Assembly (NCBI RefSeq): GCF_047663525.1
Contig: NC_092603.1
Span: 4,741,001 to 4,805,000, forward strand
Direction of reading: 5' to 3'
Length of the DNA stretch: 64,000 nucleotides
Source: Anas platyrhynchos
Taxonomy: Eukaryota > Chordata > Aves > Anseriformes > Anatidae
The translations under genes were made by a program, and so were the position numbers. The notes below the pieces were generated by a model that saw nothing but the letters and a program-made list of their open reading frames with translations, was not told the origin of the DNA and did no database searches. How positions within the stretch are numbered: position 1 is the first letter of the stretch; every line of letters starts with the position of its first letter. Positions 48,201 through 63,971 of this stretch are shown in pieces.

Positions 48201-51200
48201 CACCTGGGTCCCTCCTGGGCACCTGGGATCCCCCTGGGCACCTCGGTCCTCTCTGTTTCTTGCCCCTTCAAAACACCTGGGACCCCCCCCCACACACCTG
48301 GGTCCCTCAGCTGGGATGTTTGGGACCACCCAGGGACGCCTGGACCCCTTTAGACCCCCTTTGGTCCCCAGGGATTCCTACAGTCCCTAGGATGCCCAGG
48401 GCCCCGTCCCCGCCAGGTTTTGGCACAGGGCTGATGTGTGCTGCGGGCGCAGGTGGCGAGGACGAAGCAGCAGATCGAGGAGCAGCGGGCGCAGGTGCTG
48501 GTGGTGGAGCGGGCACAGCAGGCGCAGCTGCAGGAGCACGAGATCGGGCGCCGCGAGCGCGAGCTGGAGGCCACCGTCCGCAAACCCGCCGAGGCCGAGC
48601 GCTATCGCCTGGAGCGGCTGGCTGAGGCTGAGCGGTGAGCCCGTCCCCATCCCCTTCCCCTTTTCCCTTCCCCATCCCCATCCCCATCCCCCTCCCCTTC
48701 TCCATCACCGTCCCATCCCCATCCCCGTCCAGCCCCATATGGGCGGCCCCACAACTAGAGTGAGAACCGTGCCTTTAAGCTCTTTCCCCTTTAAATATCA
48801 AGCCTATCTGGTGGGCCCCCACAGCGTGGCGAAGCCGTGCCCTCTTTAAGAGCAGTTCTGCGACTTGAAAATCCCTCGAAAAACTCAACCAGCCGAATTT
48901 TGCTTTTTTCGGTGGCTCCTCTTGCAGTGGGGCCATCACCCTTTTAAGGGAGGCATTGCCCCTTTAATACAAAGCCCGCCCCTTCCTCAGGCCACACCCC
49001 TTTGTACCAACAGCCCCGCCCCCCGTGAAGCCCCGCCCTCTTTCCCGAGAGCCTTTAAAAAGGGGTGGTGGGCCCCACCACTATGCCCATTTTAAGGGAG
49101 GTGGTGCCCTTTTAAATGAGAGCCACGCCCATTCATTCGAGCCACGCCCATTCATTCGAGCCACGCCCATTCATTCAAGCCACGCCCATTCATTCAATGT
49201 CCATTCCCCCAAGCCACGCCCATTCCCCAAGCCACGCCCCTTTCTACCACCCTTATGCCTGGCACCCCCTTGCACTCCACCCCCTCCGTGAGGCCACGCC
49301 CCCTCCATAAGCCCCGCCCCCTCCAAGTCACGCCCCCCTCGAGGCTCCGCCCCCTTTCCAAGCCCCGCCCCTCCACAGGTTGCAGGTGATGACCCAGGCG
49401 GAGGCGGAGGCGGAGGCCATGCGGGTGAGTCGAGGCCCCCAAAGGCCGGGGCTGAGTTTTGGGGGGTTTTGGGACAAAACCAGGGGTCCCTAGCCCTGGG
49501 GGGTGTCCCCAGAGCCCCCTGGGGACTCGGACGTCCCCTGCAGGTGACGGGAGCGGCGCGGGCGGCAGCGGTGGCCGCCCGGGCGCGGGCGGAGGCGGCG
49601 CAGACGGAGGCCAAGGCTGAGGCTTTCGGGCAGTTCCGCGAGGCCGCCGTGGTCGATATGGTGCTGCAGAGGCTGCCCCAGGTGAGAGGGGGGCCCTGGG
49701 GGGTGTCCCAAAGGGTTTGGGGTCTCTGCTATGGGGTGGGGGTGGTTTGGGAGGTCCTAGGGGGGATTTGGGGTCCCCTTGAGGTGTTTGGGGGTCTCCA
49801 AGGTGGCGTTTGGGGGTGAACATTGGGTTTTTGGGGGGGGTTGCGTGGGGGTTTTGGGGTCTCCCCGAGTGGACTTTGAGGATTTGGGGTCTCTTCTATG
49901 GGGTGGGGGTGGTTTATGGGGTCGGGGGGGGGATTTGGGCACCCCATGAGGTGTTTGGGGGTCTCAAGATGGAGTCTCAGGGGTATACATGGGATACTTG
50001 CGGGTTGTGGGGGGGTGGTTTTGGGGTTCCCTCCAATGGTTTTTGAGGATTTGGGGTCTCTTCTATGGGGTGGGGATGGTTTGTGGGGTCTTCAGGGGGG
50101 ATTTGGGGTCCCCGTGAGGTGTCTGGGGGTCTCAAAGGGGGCGTTTGGGGGTGAATATTAGGTTTTTGGGGGGTTGTGTGAGGGTTTTGGGGTCTCCCCC
50201 AGTGGATTTTGAGGATTTGGGGTCTCTTCTATAGGGTGGGGGTGGTTTGGGGTGTTCTCAGGGGGGATTTGGGGTCTCCATGAGGTGTTTTGGGGTCTCA
50301 AAGGGGCCATTTGGGGGTGTTAAGGAGGAATCTCAGGGGTACACATGGGATACCTGGGGATTGTGTAGGGGTTTGGGGCATTCCCCTCAGTGGATTTTGA
50401 GGATCTGGGGTCTCTTCTATGCGGTAGGGGAGGTTAGGGAGGTCCCAGAGGGGATTTAGGGTCCCCGTGAGGTGTTTGGGGGTCTCAAAGGGGGCGTTTG
50501 GGGGTGAACATCGGGTTTTTGGGGGTGGTGTGGCGGTTTTGGGGTGTCCACCAGTGGATTTTGAGGATTTGGGGTTTCTTCTATGGGGTGGGAGTGTTTG
50601 GGGGGCCCGGGGGGAGATTTGGGGTCCCCATGAGGTGTTTTGGGGTCTCAAGAGGGAGTCTCAGGGGTACACATGGGACATTTGGGGGTTGTATGGGGAG
50701 TATTGGGGTTCCCTCCAATGGATTTTGAGGATTTGGGGCACAAAGGGGCAAATCTGGGGTGAGATGAGGTGATTTGGGGACAGGCAAGTGGGCAGGGGGA
50801 TTCATGGTTATGTGTGGTGGGTTTTGGGGTGAAACCCAAGGGATTTAGGGCAGTGGTCAGTTGGTGAGTGGCCAGGGAGGGACTAAGCATTGCCGCAGTG
50901 AATTTTGGGGTGAAACAAGAGGAATTTGGGCAAGGCGCCAGAAACCACCAGGTTTGAGAGCATTTGGGGGGCGACCTACCTGGATTATGGGGCCGAAACG
51001 GGCAGGATTTGGGACAGCAAGATTTGTGGGAAGGGAACGAGGTGCCACAGGCAGATTTTGGGCTGAAACCCTGCCTTTTTGGGCCAGGTGGCGGAGGCGG
51101 TGGCTCAGCCGCTGCTGGGGACGCGCCGGGTGACGCTGGTGGCCGGTGGCTCCGGGGACATCGGGGTGTCGCGGCTCCCCGGCGAGATCCTGGACGTCGT

Positions 51201-51370
51201 CACCCGCCTGCCCGCCGCCGTCGAGGCCCTGACAGGCGTCAGCGTCACCCAGGTCTGGGGGGTGACATCGGGGTCCCTGGGGGGGTTTGGGGACAGCCGT
51301 GTCCCCTCCTCACTTGTCCCTGCTCTGTCCTCCGCAGGCTGCCCAGAAGAAGTCCGACTGCGTGGCCTGA
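45297..51370 (+). CDS. FLOT1: Flotillin-1
   Basis: Twelve coding exons: 45297-45339, 45435-45510, 46134-46224, 46712-46855, 47116-47235, 47440-47535, 47983-48135, 48453-48634, 49379-49424, 49544-49681, 51088-51252, 51338-51370. All have GT/AG borders in agreeing phase and give 428 residues (mammalian FLOT1 has 427). The N-terminus [17 protein letters not shown], Cys34 in VVPCLQQ (the palmitoylation site known in mammals) and [16 protein letters not shown] belong to the SPFH/PHB domain (about 1-180). The later exons encode the Glu/Ala-rich coiled coil ([30 protein letters not shown]) that forms FLOT1/FLOT2 oligomers. The protein is a peripheral scaffold on the inner face of plasma-membrane and endosomal rafts. 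The C-terminus ([10 protein letters not shown]) differs from that of mammals. ATTAAA at 51616 ends the transcript. Confidence 0.96.
45520..46090. repeat. FLOT1 intron minisatellite (GGGGACAAGGGGGTGGCATG type)
   Basis: G-rich units of roughly 25-50 bases with GGATGTGGGGGGACAGGAGG and GGGGGGCAAGGGGGTGGCAT alternate through the second intron. The antisense Pro/His-rich frames are artefacts. Confidence 0.9.
49105..49205. repeat. 19-base tandem repeat in a FLOT1 intron
   Basis: CCACGCCCATTCATTCGAG repeats about four times, within a wider stretch rich in GCCACGCCC (GC-box-like words). Confidence 0.9.
49690..50760. repeat. FLOT1 intron tandem repeat of about 165-185 bases
   Basis: The words GAGGATTTGGGGTCTCTTCT, ATGGGGTGGGGGTGGTTT, GATTTGGGGTCCCCGTGAGG and GTCTCAAAGGGGGCGTTTGG recur in the same order at about 49878, 50046, 50210, 50397 and 50563. 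The array fills most of the largest intron. Confidence 0.9.
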
Positions 51371-51615
51371 GGCGGTGCCACCGGGTCCCCAAGGTGCCAC
51401 CACCCCCTGGAGCCTCCACGTCCTCCCCCGTGTCCCCTTCTGTCACCCAAGTGCCACCACGTCCCCATGGAGCCACCACCCCTTGGTGCTGCCGTGGCCC
51501 CCAAAGTGCCACCAACCCCTCCCCAAGTGCCACCTCGTGTCCCCCCCGCCCCTTCGGGGGGTCCCCGGGGTGGGGGACACGTCCCAACATGTGTCCCCAT
51601 GTGTGTCCCAATGTC

Positions 51616-51621
51616 ATTAAA
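51616..51621 (+). terminator. FLOT1: FLOT1 polyadenylation signal ATTAAA
   Basis: ATTAAA lies 246 bases after the FLOT1 stop, followed by GT-rich 'cctgtggctgttttggggtg'. The TUBB polyadenylation signal faces it about 400 bases away. Confidence 0.75.
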
Positions 51622-52017
51622 AGCTGTCGCATCTGCAGCCTGTGGCTGTTTTGGGGTGCCCTGGGGTCTTTTTGGGGTTTTGGGGGGGATTTGAGGACCC
51701 CAAAAGGGACGCGAGTGGCCCCAAAAGGGACAGGAAGGGCTTTGGGGGGGGCGACCCTCAAGGGGATGTGGTGGGGACAGGGGACATGAGCGGCCCTATA
51801 AGGGACAGGGGGACCCTTGTAGGGACAGATGTGACACAGGAGACCCCCCCCACGGGACAGAAATGGGCTTCAGGGGACTTCAGAAGGGACACAGGGACCC
51901 CAAAATAACCCTGGGAGACCCCGGTGGGGACATGGGGACACCGAGACCCCCCCCCCCCCCCTTGTCCCCCACCCCAGAGACACGACAAGGGACATGGCGG
52001 TGGCTTTGCATCCCGGG

Positions 52018-52023
52018 TTTATT
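52018..52023 (-). terminator. TUBB: TUBB polyadenylation signal
   Basis: The minus strand reads AATAAA, about 695 bases after the TUBB stop. FLOT1 and TUBB therefore converge with roughly 0.4 kb between their transcript ends. Confidence 0.8.
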
Positions 52024-52329
52024 CCTCGCCCGGGGGCGGCTTTTCAATATGAAAAAAAAAAAAAAGCTTAAAAAGGGGAAAAAAAAAAATAAAATGGGAT
52101 GGATTCGGGGGAAAAAGGGACACGGAGGGGACAGGAGAGCCCTCAGCCAGGGACACGGCGGGGACAGGGCCACCCTGGAAACCCCCTGCAGCCGGGGAAG
52201 TGGTTTTGGGGAAAGAAGGGGGCAAATTGGTTGCCCGGGGAGGGGGAGCTGCAATAATTTAGTGGTGCCGTCACCCCCCCCCCCCCCCCCGGCGAGGGGG
52301 GGATGTGGGGACAACGAGGGGGACACGGA

Positions 52330-52700
52330 GGGGCTGGTGGCTCGGCGGTGATGGTGCCAACGGCGATGATGACGATGCCCGGTGAGGGATGAGGGTTTTG
52401 GAGGAACGAGGGGGGCTCTGGGGGCCACCTGATGGTGGAGGATGAGGATGATGAGGCCGAAGGCTGCTCCGAAGCCAGGGGCTCCCTGCGGGCAACGATG
52501 AAGGCTGAAGGTCTCCGAGGATGACGACGATGACGGCCGAGGGCTTGGCGGTGACAACGGTGAAGGCTGAAGGTCTCCGAGGAAGAGGATGATGAAGGCC
52601 GAGGGCTCTCCGAGGACGACGCTGAAGGACGAGGGCTCTCCGAGGACGACGCTGACGGTGGCAATGGTGACGGACGAGGGCACTCCGAGGACGATGAGCG
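52330..52700. repeat. GAC/GAGG-rich tandem repeat in the TUBB 3'UTR
   Basis: Units of about 27-36 bases (GGCTCTCCGAGGACGACGCT, GAAGGCTGAAGGTCTCCGAG) repeat between the stop codon and the polyadenylation site. Read on the minus strand they are TCG/TCC-rich. Confidence 0.85.
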
Positions 52701-52717
52701 GAGGCCGCCCCCCCTTT

Positions 52718-57643
<4,926 letters not shown>

Positions 57644-58135
57644 GGCGGCGGTAGGCGCAGGGCTGGGCGCTGTGACGGTGCCGGAGCTGTGGGCCCCCCC
57701 CCTCCGGTCCTGCTGGGCTGTTCGGTGGCGCGGCCCCTTTAAGGCGAGAGCGCTATCGCGAGCGCGGCGGCGGCGACAATGGCGGCTCCCGCGGCCCCGC
57801 GGCGCCTCATATAGACAAAGCGGCGGCGGCCGGCCCCGCGCTCCCATTGGTCGGCGCCGCCCGTCTGCCGCGCTCCCATTGGACGGCGCGCCAGACGCCC
57901 CGCCCCTCCCTGCCGTTAGCCCCGCCCACCTCCTTTTATGTCCCGGCGTGGGCGCTCTGCAATCCCCTCTCTATGGTAGCACCCCCGCCCCTCTCGGAGG
58001 ACCTCCACCGCCCTCCTCTCTATGCTCCGCGCCGGACGGAGCCAATGGGAGCGGGCGGTGGGCGGGGCCTCGGGGCGGCGGCGGCCAATGGGGATGAAGG
58101 GGCGGGGCCTGGAGGCGGTGGCGCGGGAGGGGTGA
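57644..58135. promoter_or_regulatory. Divergent TUBB-MDC1 promoter
   Basis: The CpG-rich region between the TUBB start and the MDC1 side has inverted CCAAT boxes serving TUBB (ATTGG at 57846-57850 and 57878-57882), a TATA-like TATATG on the minus strand (57813-57808), and forward CCAAT boxes towards MDC1 (58042-58046, 58085-58089). A donor-like GGAGGGG|GTGAGC near 58129 could end a non-coding first exon of MDC1. TUBB and MDC1 share a divergent promoter in mammals. Confidence 0.65.
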
Positions 58136-58239
58136 GCGCGGGGCCCCTTGGCGGGATCGGCGGTGGGGGGACCCGGGGCGGGGGGGGCCTGAGGCTTTTG
58201 GGGGGGCTTTGGAGGGTCGTGGGGCAGCTGGGGGGGGGC

Positions 58240-59490
58240 TGTGGAGATTTTGGGGTTCCTTGGGGCAATTAATGGGTCCCCGGGGCAGTATGGGGGGGGC
58301 CTGGGGCAATAAAGCGCTCCCTGGGGCAATTGGGGGGGGCTCTGGGGCAATTAACGGGTCTCCGGGGCAGTATAGGTGGGCCCTGGGATAATTAAGGGTT
58401 CCCAGGGGAAAATTGGGGGGTGGCTGGGGCAATTAAGAGCTCCCTGGGACAGTTTGGGGGGGGTCTGGGGCAATTAACGGGTCTCCGGAGGCAATTTTGG
58501 GGGGGTCTGGGGCAATTAAGGGCACCCAGGGGCAATTTGGAGGGGGTCTGGGGCAATTAACGGGTCCCCAGGGTAGTATGGAGTGTGCCTGGGGCAATTA
58601 AAGGCTCCCTGGAGGCAATTTTTGGGGGGTCTGGGGCAATTAAGAGCTCCCCGGGGCAATTTGGAGGGGATCTGGGGCAATTAACCGGTTCCCGGGGTAG
58701 TATGGGGGGTCCCTGGGGCAATTAAGAGCTTCCCGGGACAATCTGGGGGGTTCCTGGGGCAATTTACAGGTCCCCAGGGAAGTCTGGGTGGGCCCTGGGG
58801 CAATTAAGGCATCTCCGGGGCAGTTTGGGGGGTTCCTGGGGCAGCTTCGGGAGTCTCTGGGTCAATTAACGGGTCCCTGGGGCAATTAAGGGCTCCCCGG
58901 GGCAGTCAGGGGGGTCCCCGGGGCAAATTGGATGGTCCTTGGGGCAATTACGGGGTCTCTGAGGCGATTTAGGGGATCCCTGGGGCAATTAAGGGGTCCC
59001 TGAGGCAATTTGAGGGGTCCCCGGGGCAGCTTGGGGGTGTCCCTGGGGCAATAAAGGGCTGCACGGGGCAGTTTGAGGGGTCCCTGGGGAAATTTGGAGG
59101 GCCCCTGGGGAAACTGAGGGGTCTCCGAGGCGATTTAGGGGATCCTTGGGGCATTTAAGAGGTCCCTGGGGCAGTTTGGGAGGAGCCTGGGGCAATTAAC
59201 GGGTCCCTGGTGCAGTTAGAGGTCCTTGGGGCAGTTTAGGGGGGTCCAAGGGGCAGTTTAGGGGTCCCTGGGGAATTGAAAGGGGTCGTGGGGACAGTTG
59301 ACAGGGTCCGGAGGATTTTAGGAACACCCTGGGGCAGTTGAGGGGGGGGTCTGGTGGCAGCTGGGGGGGTCCCTGGGGCAGTTGAGGAGGTCCGGGGGGG
59401 TTTAAGGAGCACCCTGGGGCAAATAGAGGGGTCCTTGGGGTAGCTGAGAAGGGTTGTGGGGCAGTTTAGGGGGTCCCCGGAGCAGGATAG
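58240..59490. repeat. MDC1 upstream minisatellite (GGGGCAATTAAGGGTCCCT type)
   Basis: About 40 units of roughly 28-32 bases combine CTGGGGCAATTAA with CGGGTCCCCGGGGCAGTTTG and GGGGGGTCTGGGGCAATTTG. The array fills almost all of the space between the MDC1 promoter and the first recognisable MDC1 coding exon, exactly where FHA-domain exons would be expected. Confidence 0.92.
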
Positions 59491-59828
59491 GAGGGGGCTC
59501 AGGATCAGTTTGGGGAGCCCGGGGACAATTTGGGGGACCTCGGGGCAGCTGGGAGGGGGGCACGGGGCAGTTTTGGGGCCCTGAGGGCCTTTTGGGGCAA
59601 TTTTGGGGGTTCCTGGGGCAGGATACAGAGCTGGGGGGGGGCAATTAGAAGGGGCAGATAAAAAGCGAGGGGGCAGGAGGAGGAGGATGGATGAAGTCGG
59701 GGGGGGGTCCTTTGGCCCCAGGGGGACAGCGGTGACCGAGGGGTGCTTGAGGGGGCCGGGGGGGGGCATGTAGGGTCTGGGGGGGGGGCAATTGTTTCCA
59801 TGGGGCAGTTGTTGCTGCCCCCCAGGCC

Positions 59829-62800
59829 ATGCAGCGAAGGCGCCACCGAGGCCTCGTCACCACGGGGGGCACAGGTAGGTCCCCGTCCCCCTCCCCAAAT
59901 CATGAGGATTGGGTGCTGGGGGGGGGCTCCTGGACACCGGGGTCCTTATCAGGGGGGTGTCCAGCAGCCCCCACCCCCCAAAAAAAAACCCAAACCCACC
60001 TGGATCCCACAGGGCAGGGGCCGGAGCCGAGGCACCACCCCCCCGTCACCAGCGACTCGGAGGACGACGAGACGTGTGAGTGATCCCATCATGGGGGGGG
60101 GTCGTTTTGTTATTGTAGGGCCTACAGAAACTCAGGACCCCCCCAAAAAATATCTCAGGGTTTCTGTAGGCCCTATAATAACAATGTGTCCCCCTCCAGG
60201 CCCCGCCGCCGGCAGCACCACCTTGCCCCAAGTGGTGCCGGAGAGGTAGGTGGGACCCCCACCGGGGGCACCGGGGGGGGGCCGGACCCCTCGGTCCCCT
60301 CCTGCAGCCCCCCTACCCCAATATTTGCCCCCCCCCCCCCCCCCCCCCAGCGACCCGGAGGAGCCGGATGCCTGCTCAGAAATCCGCGTGCTCCGAAAAC
60401 GCCGCCCGACCCCAAACCTGGGGCTCTGCATGGATTCGACCCCATCCCCCCTGGATCCGGATGTCGCGGGACCCAAAAAGCTCCGTTTGTGTCCCAAAAC
60501 TCCCCCGGCTCCAGATGCGGGGAGCAAAACGGCCGTTTCGGGCGTTCGGCCCCAAAATCGCTCCCCAAACCCGAAAGGGCAGGTGGACCCAGATGTGAGG
60601 CAGCTGGGAGGCATTGAAAGTGACACAGACGACGAGGCGCACCCAAAATCTGCTCTTTTTCACCCTAACCGTCACCCGGCTGCCCCGGAGGTGAGCGGGG
60701 ACCCAAATGTGGAGGAACGAGGCCCAAATCCGGGTGCTGGAGGGGCCCAAAATGGGCGTTGGATGCTCACGGTGGACAGCGACACGGACGTGGAGGAGGC
60801 TGACCTTCCTCCGTCTGTCCGACACCCAAAAATACGTCAAAAGGCCCAAAAGGTGCCCAAAACCCCCGGCGGGGAGATGAAGCCCCCGAATCCAGGTTCG
60901 AAAAACGGAATCCAGGCGCTGGTGGTGGACAGCGACACGGACGTGGAGGATGGCAGAGCAAATTTGGACGTTGGGCTGGCCAAAAGCCCTCAAACCACCG
61001 AAAACATCCCCAAAATAACGATGGAGAGCCCGCATCCAGCTGTGAAAGGCCCCCAAAAGGAGGAGGAACCGCTCACGACGGGCAGCGATACCGACGTGGA
61101 AGAGGACGGAGCAAACCCAAATGTTGTGCGCCTTCCAACCCCACAAATGACCCAAAGTGCGCCAAAAACCCCAAATATCGAGGTGGAGACCCCAAACCCG
61201 GGTGCTGACGGACGCCAAGAGGAGAAATGGGCGCTCGTGGTGGACAGCGACACGGATGTGGAGGAGGAGCCTTCTGATCCAGGAGGTGGGGATCCAAAAT
61301 CGCGTCAAATAACCCAAAATGCACCGAGGAACCTCGAGGTGGGGATGGAGACCCCAAATCCACGCCCTGGAGAACCACAAAGAGGACACGAGATGCTCAC
61401 AGTGGACAGCGATACAGATGTGGAGGAGGATGGGCTGAATCCAGGTGTTGGGTGTCCAAAAACCCATAGAATGGCCCCAAAACCCCACGATGACTCAGAC
61501 GTAGCAATAAAGACCCCAAATCCTGACCTCAAAGGTCCCCAAAACAGAGGCCAGAACCTGGAGCTGGACAGCGACACAGATATAGAGGGAGAAGACCCGA
61601 ACCCGGATATTCCCGGCCTGAGAAACCCCAAAACGCCCCAAAATGCCCAGAAGGACCCAACTGTGGTGATGGAAACCCCAAATCCAGACGTTGGTCGGGA
61701 CCTCAACGTGGACAGAAATACCGGGGTCGAGGACAGCGGTGTGGTGACGGATTTTGGGGCAGTGCGAGGGGGACAGGGGACACCCGGTGATCCAGATGTG
61801 GGTCTGGCAACCCCAAATCCAGAAGTTTCCCCTCCCGTGACCCCCCAGAGTGGCAGCGACACCGACGTGGAGGAGGTGGCCCCCACCCCTTACGTCCAGA
61901 GCCTCCGGAGCAAAACCCGACCCCGAAATCCCGATGTGGACACCACGATGGGCAGTGAGACCGGTGTGGGGCTGACGGACCCCAAATGCCACAAACCAGC
62001 CCCAAAAAGGCAGGGTTTGCCCCCCGAATCACGCAGTGACGGAGATGTGGAAGGAGAGGTTCCAAAACAGCCGGATTTAGCCCCAAAGACAGACGCGGAG
62101 GACCTGAATCCGGAGGACGAGGTCCTACAACGCAACCCCCAGACCTCGGCGACGGGCGGCGATACGGATGTGGCGCCAGCTGGTCTGGCCCCTAAATCTC
62201 CAATTCCGGCCCCAAATCTGGGCCTTGGTGGCGATGCTGCCCGGGGATCCAGGAGTGCTGAGGCCACCCCTGGTGGGAACACGAGCGTGGAGGTGGCAGA
62301 GAGTGAAACTGAGGGTGAGTGGGGTGGCCTTGGCCGCCTGGGTCCCTTCCTTGGCCACCTTCACCCCTTTCTTGACCATCTTGGTGGCTCCTTGGTCCCT
62401 TGGGTCCCCTCCCTTGTCTATTTGGTTCCCTTGTCCCCATCCTTGGCCACCTGGGTCCCTTCCTTGGTCCTTTCGGTCCCTTGGCCACCTGGGTCCCTTC
62501 CTTGGCCACCTGGGTCCCCTTCCTTGGCTACCTGGGTCCCTTCCTCGGTTCTTCTGGTCCCCTTGTCCCCATCCTTGGCCACCTGGGTCCCTTCCTTGGC
62601 CACCTTCACCCCTTTCTTGGCCATCTTGGTGGCTCCTTGGTCCCTTGGGTCCCCTCCCTTGTGTGTTTGGTCCCTTTGTCCCCTTCATTGGCCACCTTCA
62701 CCCCTTTATTGACCACATTGTCCTTTCTTTGGTCCCCTGGGTCTCTTTCTTGTTCCCCTGGGTCTCCTTCCTTGGTCCCCTTCCTTGGCCACCTGGGTCC

Positions 62801-63971
62801 CTTCCTTGGTCCTTTCGGTCCCTTGGCCACCTTCATCCCTTTATTGACCACGTGGGTTCTCTCTTTGGTCCCCTTGTCCCCATCCTTGGCCATCTGGGTC
62901 CCTTCCTTGGCCACCTTCACCCCTTTCTTGGCCATCTTGGTGGCTCCTTGGTCCCTTGGGTCCCCTCCCTTGTCTATTTGGTTCCCTTGTCCCCATCCTT
63001 GGCCACCTGGGTCCCTTCCTTGGCCACCTGGGTCCCTTCCTCGGCCACCTTTACCCCTTTCTTGGCCATCTTGGTCGCTCTGTGGTCCCTTGGGTCCTCT
63101 CCCTTGTCTGTTTGGTCCCCTGGGTCCCTTCCTTGGCCGCCTGGGTCCCTTCTCTGGTCCTTTTGGCCCCCTCCTTGGTCCCCTGGGTCCCCTCCTGGTC
63201 CCCTCCGGGTCCCCTGGGTCCCATCTCAAGGCTCTTCCCCCCACAGATGACCCCGACCTCTTCCTGGAGCCCACCCAGAACTTCTTGCCGCCACCGGTGA
63301 CCGAAGGTAGGTGACCTTGGTGTTGTCCCCCTGGGGGTGGGGGGTGTCACCTCCCAGGTCCCCAACGTGGCTTTTTGGCAGATGCAGCCCTGGGCTGGGA
63401 CCCTGAGGAGGCCACGCAGCTCTTCTGCCACCCCAAGCTGGAGGAGGAGGAGGAGGAGAAGGAGGAAGAAGAGGAGGAGAAGGAGGAAGAAGACGAGGAG
63501 GAGGAGGAGAAGAAGAAGGAGGAGGAAGAAGAGAAGAAGGAGAAGGAGAAAGAGAAGGAGGATGAAGAGGTGAAGAAGAAGAAGGAGGAGGAGGAGGAGG
63601 AGGAGGATGAAGAGGTGAAGAAGAAGGAGGAGGAGGAGGAAGAGCCCCCCCAGGACACCCCCGCCACCCGTGTCCCCCCAGCCGAGCCGGTGCTGGTGAC
63701 CCCAGCCCAGGAGGAGGGAGCAGGGACCAGCGCAGCCCCCGGCGGTGCCGTGAGTGGGGTCGGGGTGGTCCCAAGCGACCCCCGGGGCACCCGGTGGGGT
63801 CCCCGCGGCCTTGGGGGGCTCCAGACCCTGATGACCCCTCCCCAAATCCCGCAGGTGACCCAGGGGCCCCGCCGCAGCCAGCGCCTGGCCCGGGGCCAGG
63901 GGGGCAGAGCCCCTGCAGGGGGCGGGGCCTCCGCGGTGGGCGGGGCCTCTGGAGGGGGCGGGGCCAGCCAG
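59829..63971 (+). CDS. MDC1: Mediator of DNA damage checkpoint 1, 5' part (cut by window end)
   Basis: Exons 59826-59874 (ATG at 59829), 60013-60075, 60200-60245, 60351-62314, 63247-63306, 63382-63749 and 63855-63971 or beyond join in phase, giving 888 codons. The early part has TSDSEDDETC and then TTLPQVVPESDPEE, matching the VIVPESDEE region of mammalian MDC1. The large exon carries eight SDTD motifs, mostly VDSDTDVEE, the CK2 phosphorylation sites that bind NBS1. Next come TQ sites (EPTQNFL, EATQLFC) typical of ATM targets, and a Glu/Lys tract (about 63436-63640). The TPETS-type repeats and C-terminal BRCT pair lie beyond the window. MDC1 is a nuclear scaffold that binds gamma-H2AX at DNA breaks. 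The N-terminal FHA domain is not found, so 59829 may be an internal Met. Confidence 0.85.
60107..60184. other. Perfect 25-bp-stem hairpin in an MDC1 mini-intron
   Basis: Arms 60107-60131 and 60160-60184 are reverse complements over 25 bases with one G-U-type mismatch (60115 versus 60176). The core is GGGCCTACAGAAAC paired with GTTTCTGTAGGCCC. The loop is 28 bases. The whole structure is 78 bases in a 124-base intron. It is the size of a microRNA precursor, but a small palindromic insertion is equally possible. Confidence 0.7.
62320..63235. repeat. MDC1 intron minisatellite (CTTGGCCACCTGGGTCCCTTC type)
   Basis: Units of about 21-24 bases (CCTTGGCCACCTGGGTCCCT, CCTTGGTCCCCTTGTCCCCA) fill the intron after the SDT exon. 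A larger sub-block from about 62330 to 62650 recurs at about 62870-63110. The frame stays open into the intron and makes a false C-terminal extension. Confidence 0.9.

Noticed and set aside
60250-62712. 820-residue MDC1 frame taken as one exon to 62712
   Set aside because: After 62314 the frame enters a CTTGGCCACCTGGGTCC minisatellite. A GTGAGT donor at 62315 and an acceptor at 63246 join TQ-motif exons in phase, so the end of that frame is intronic.
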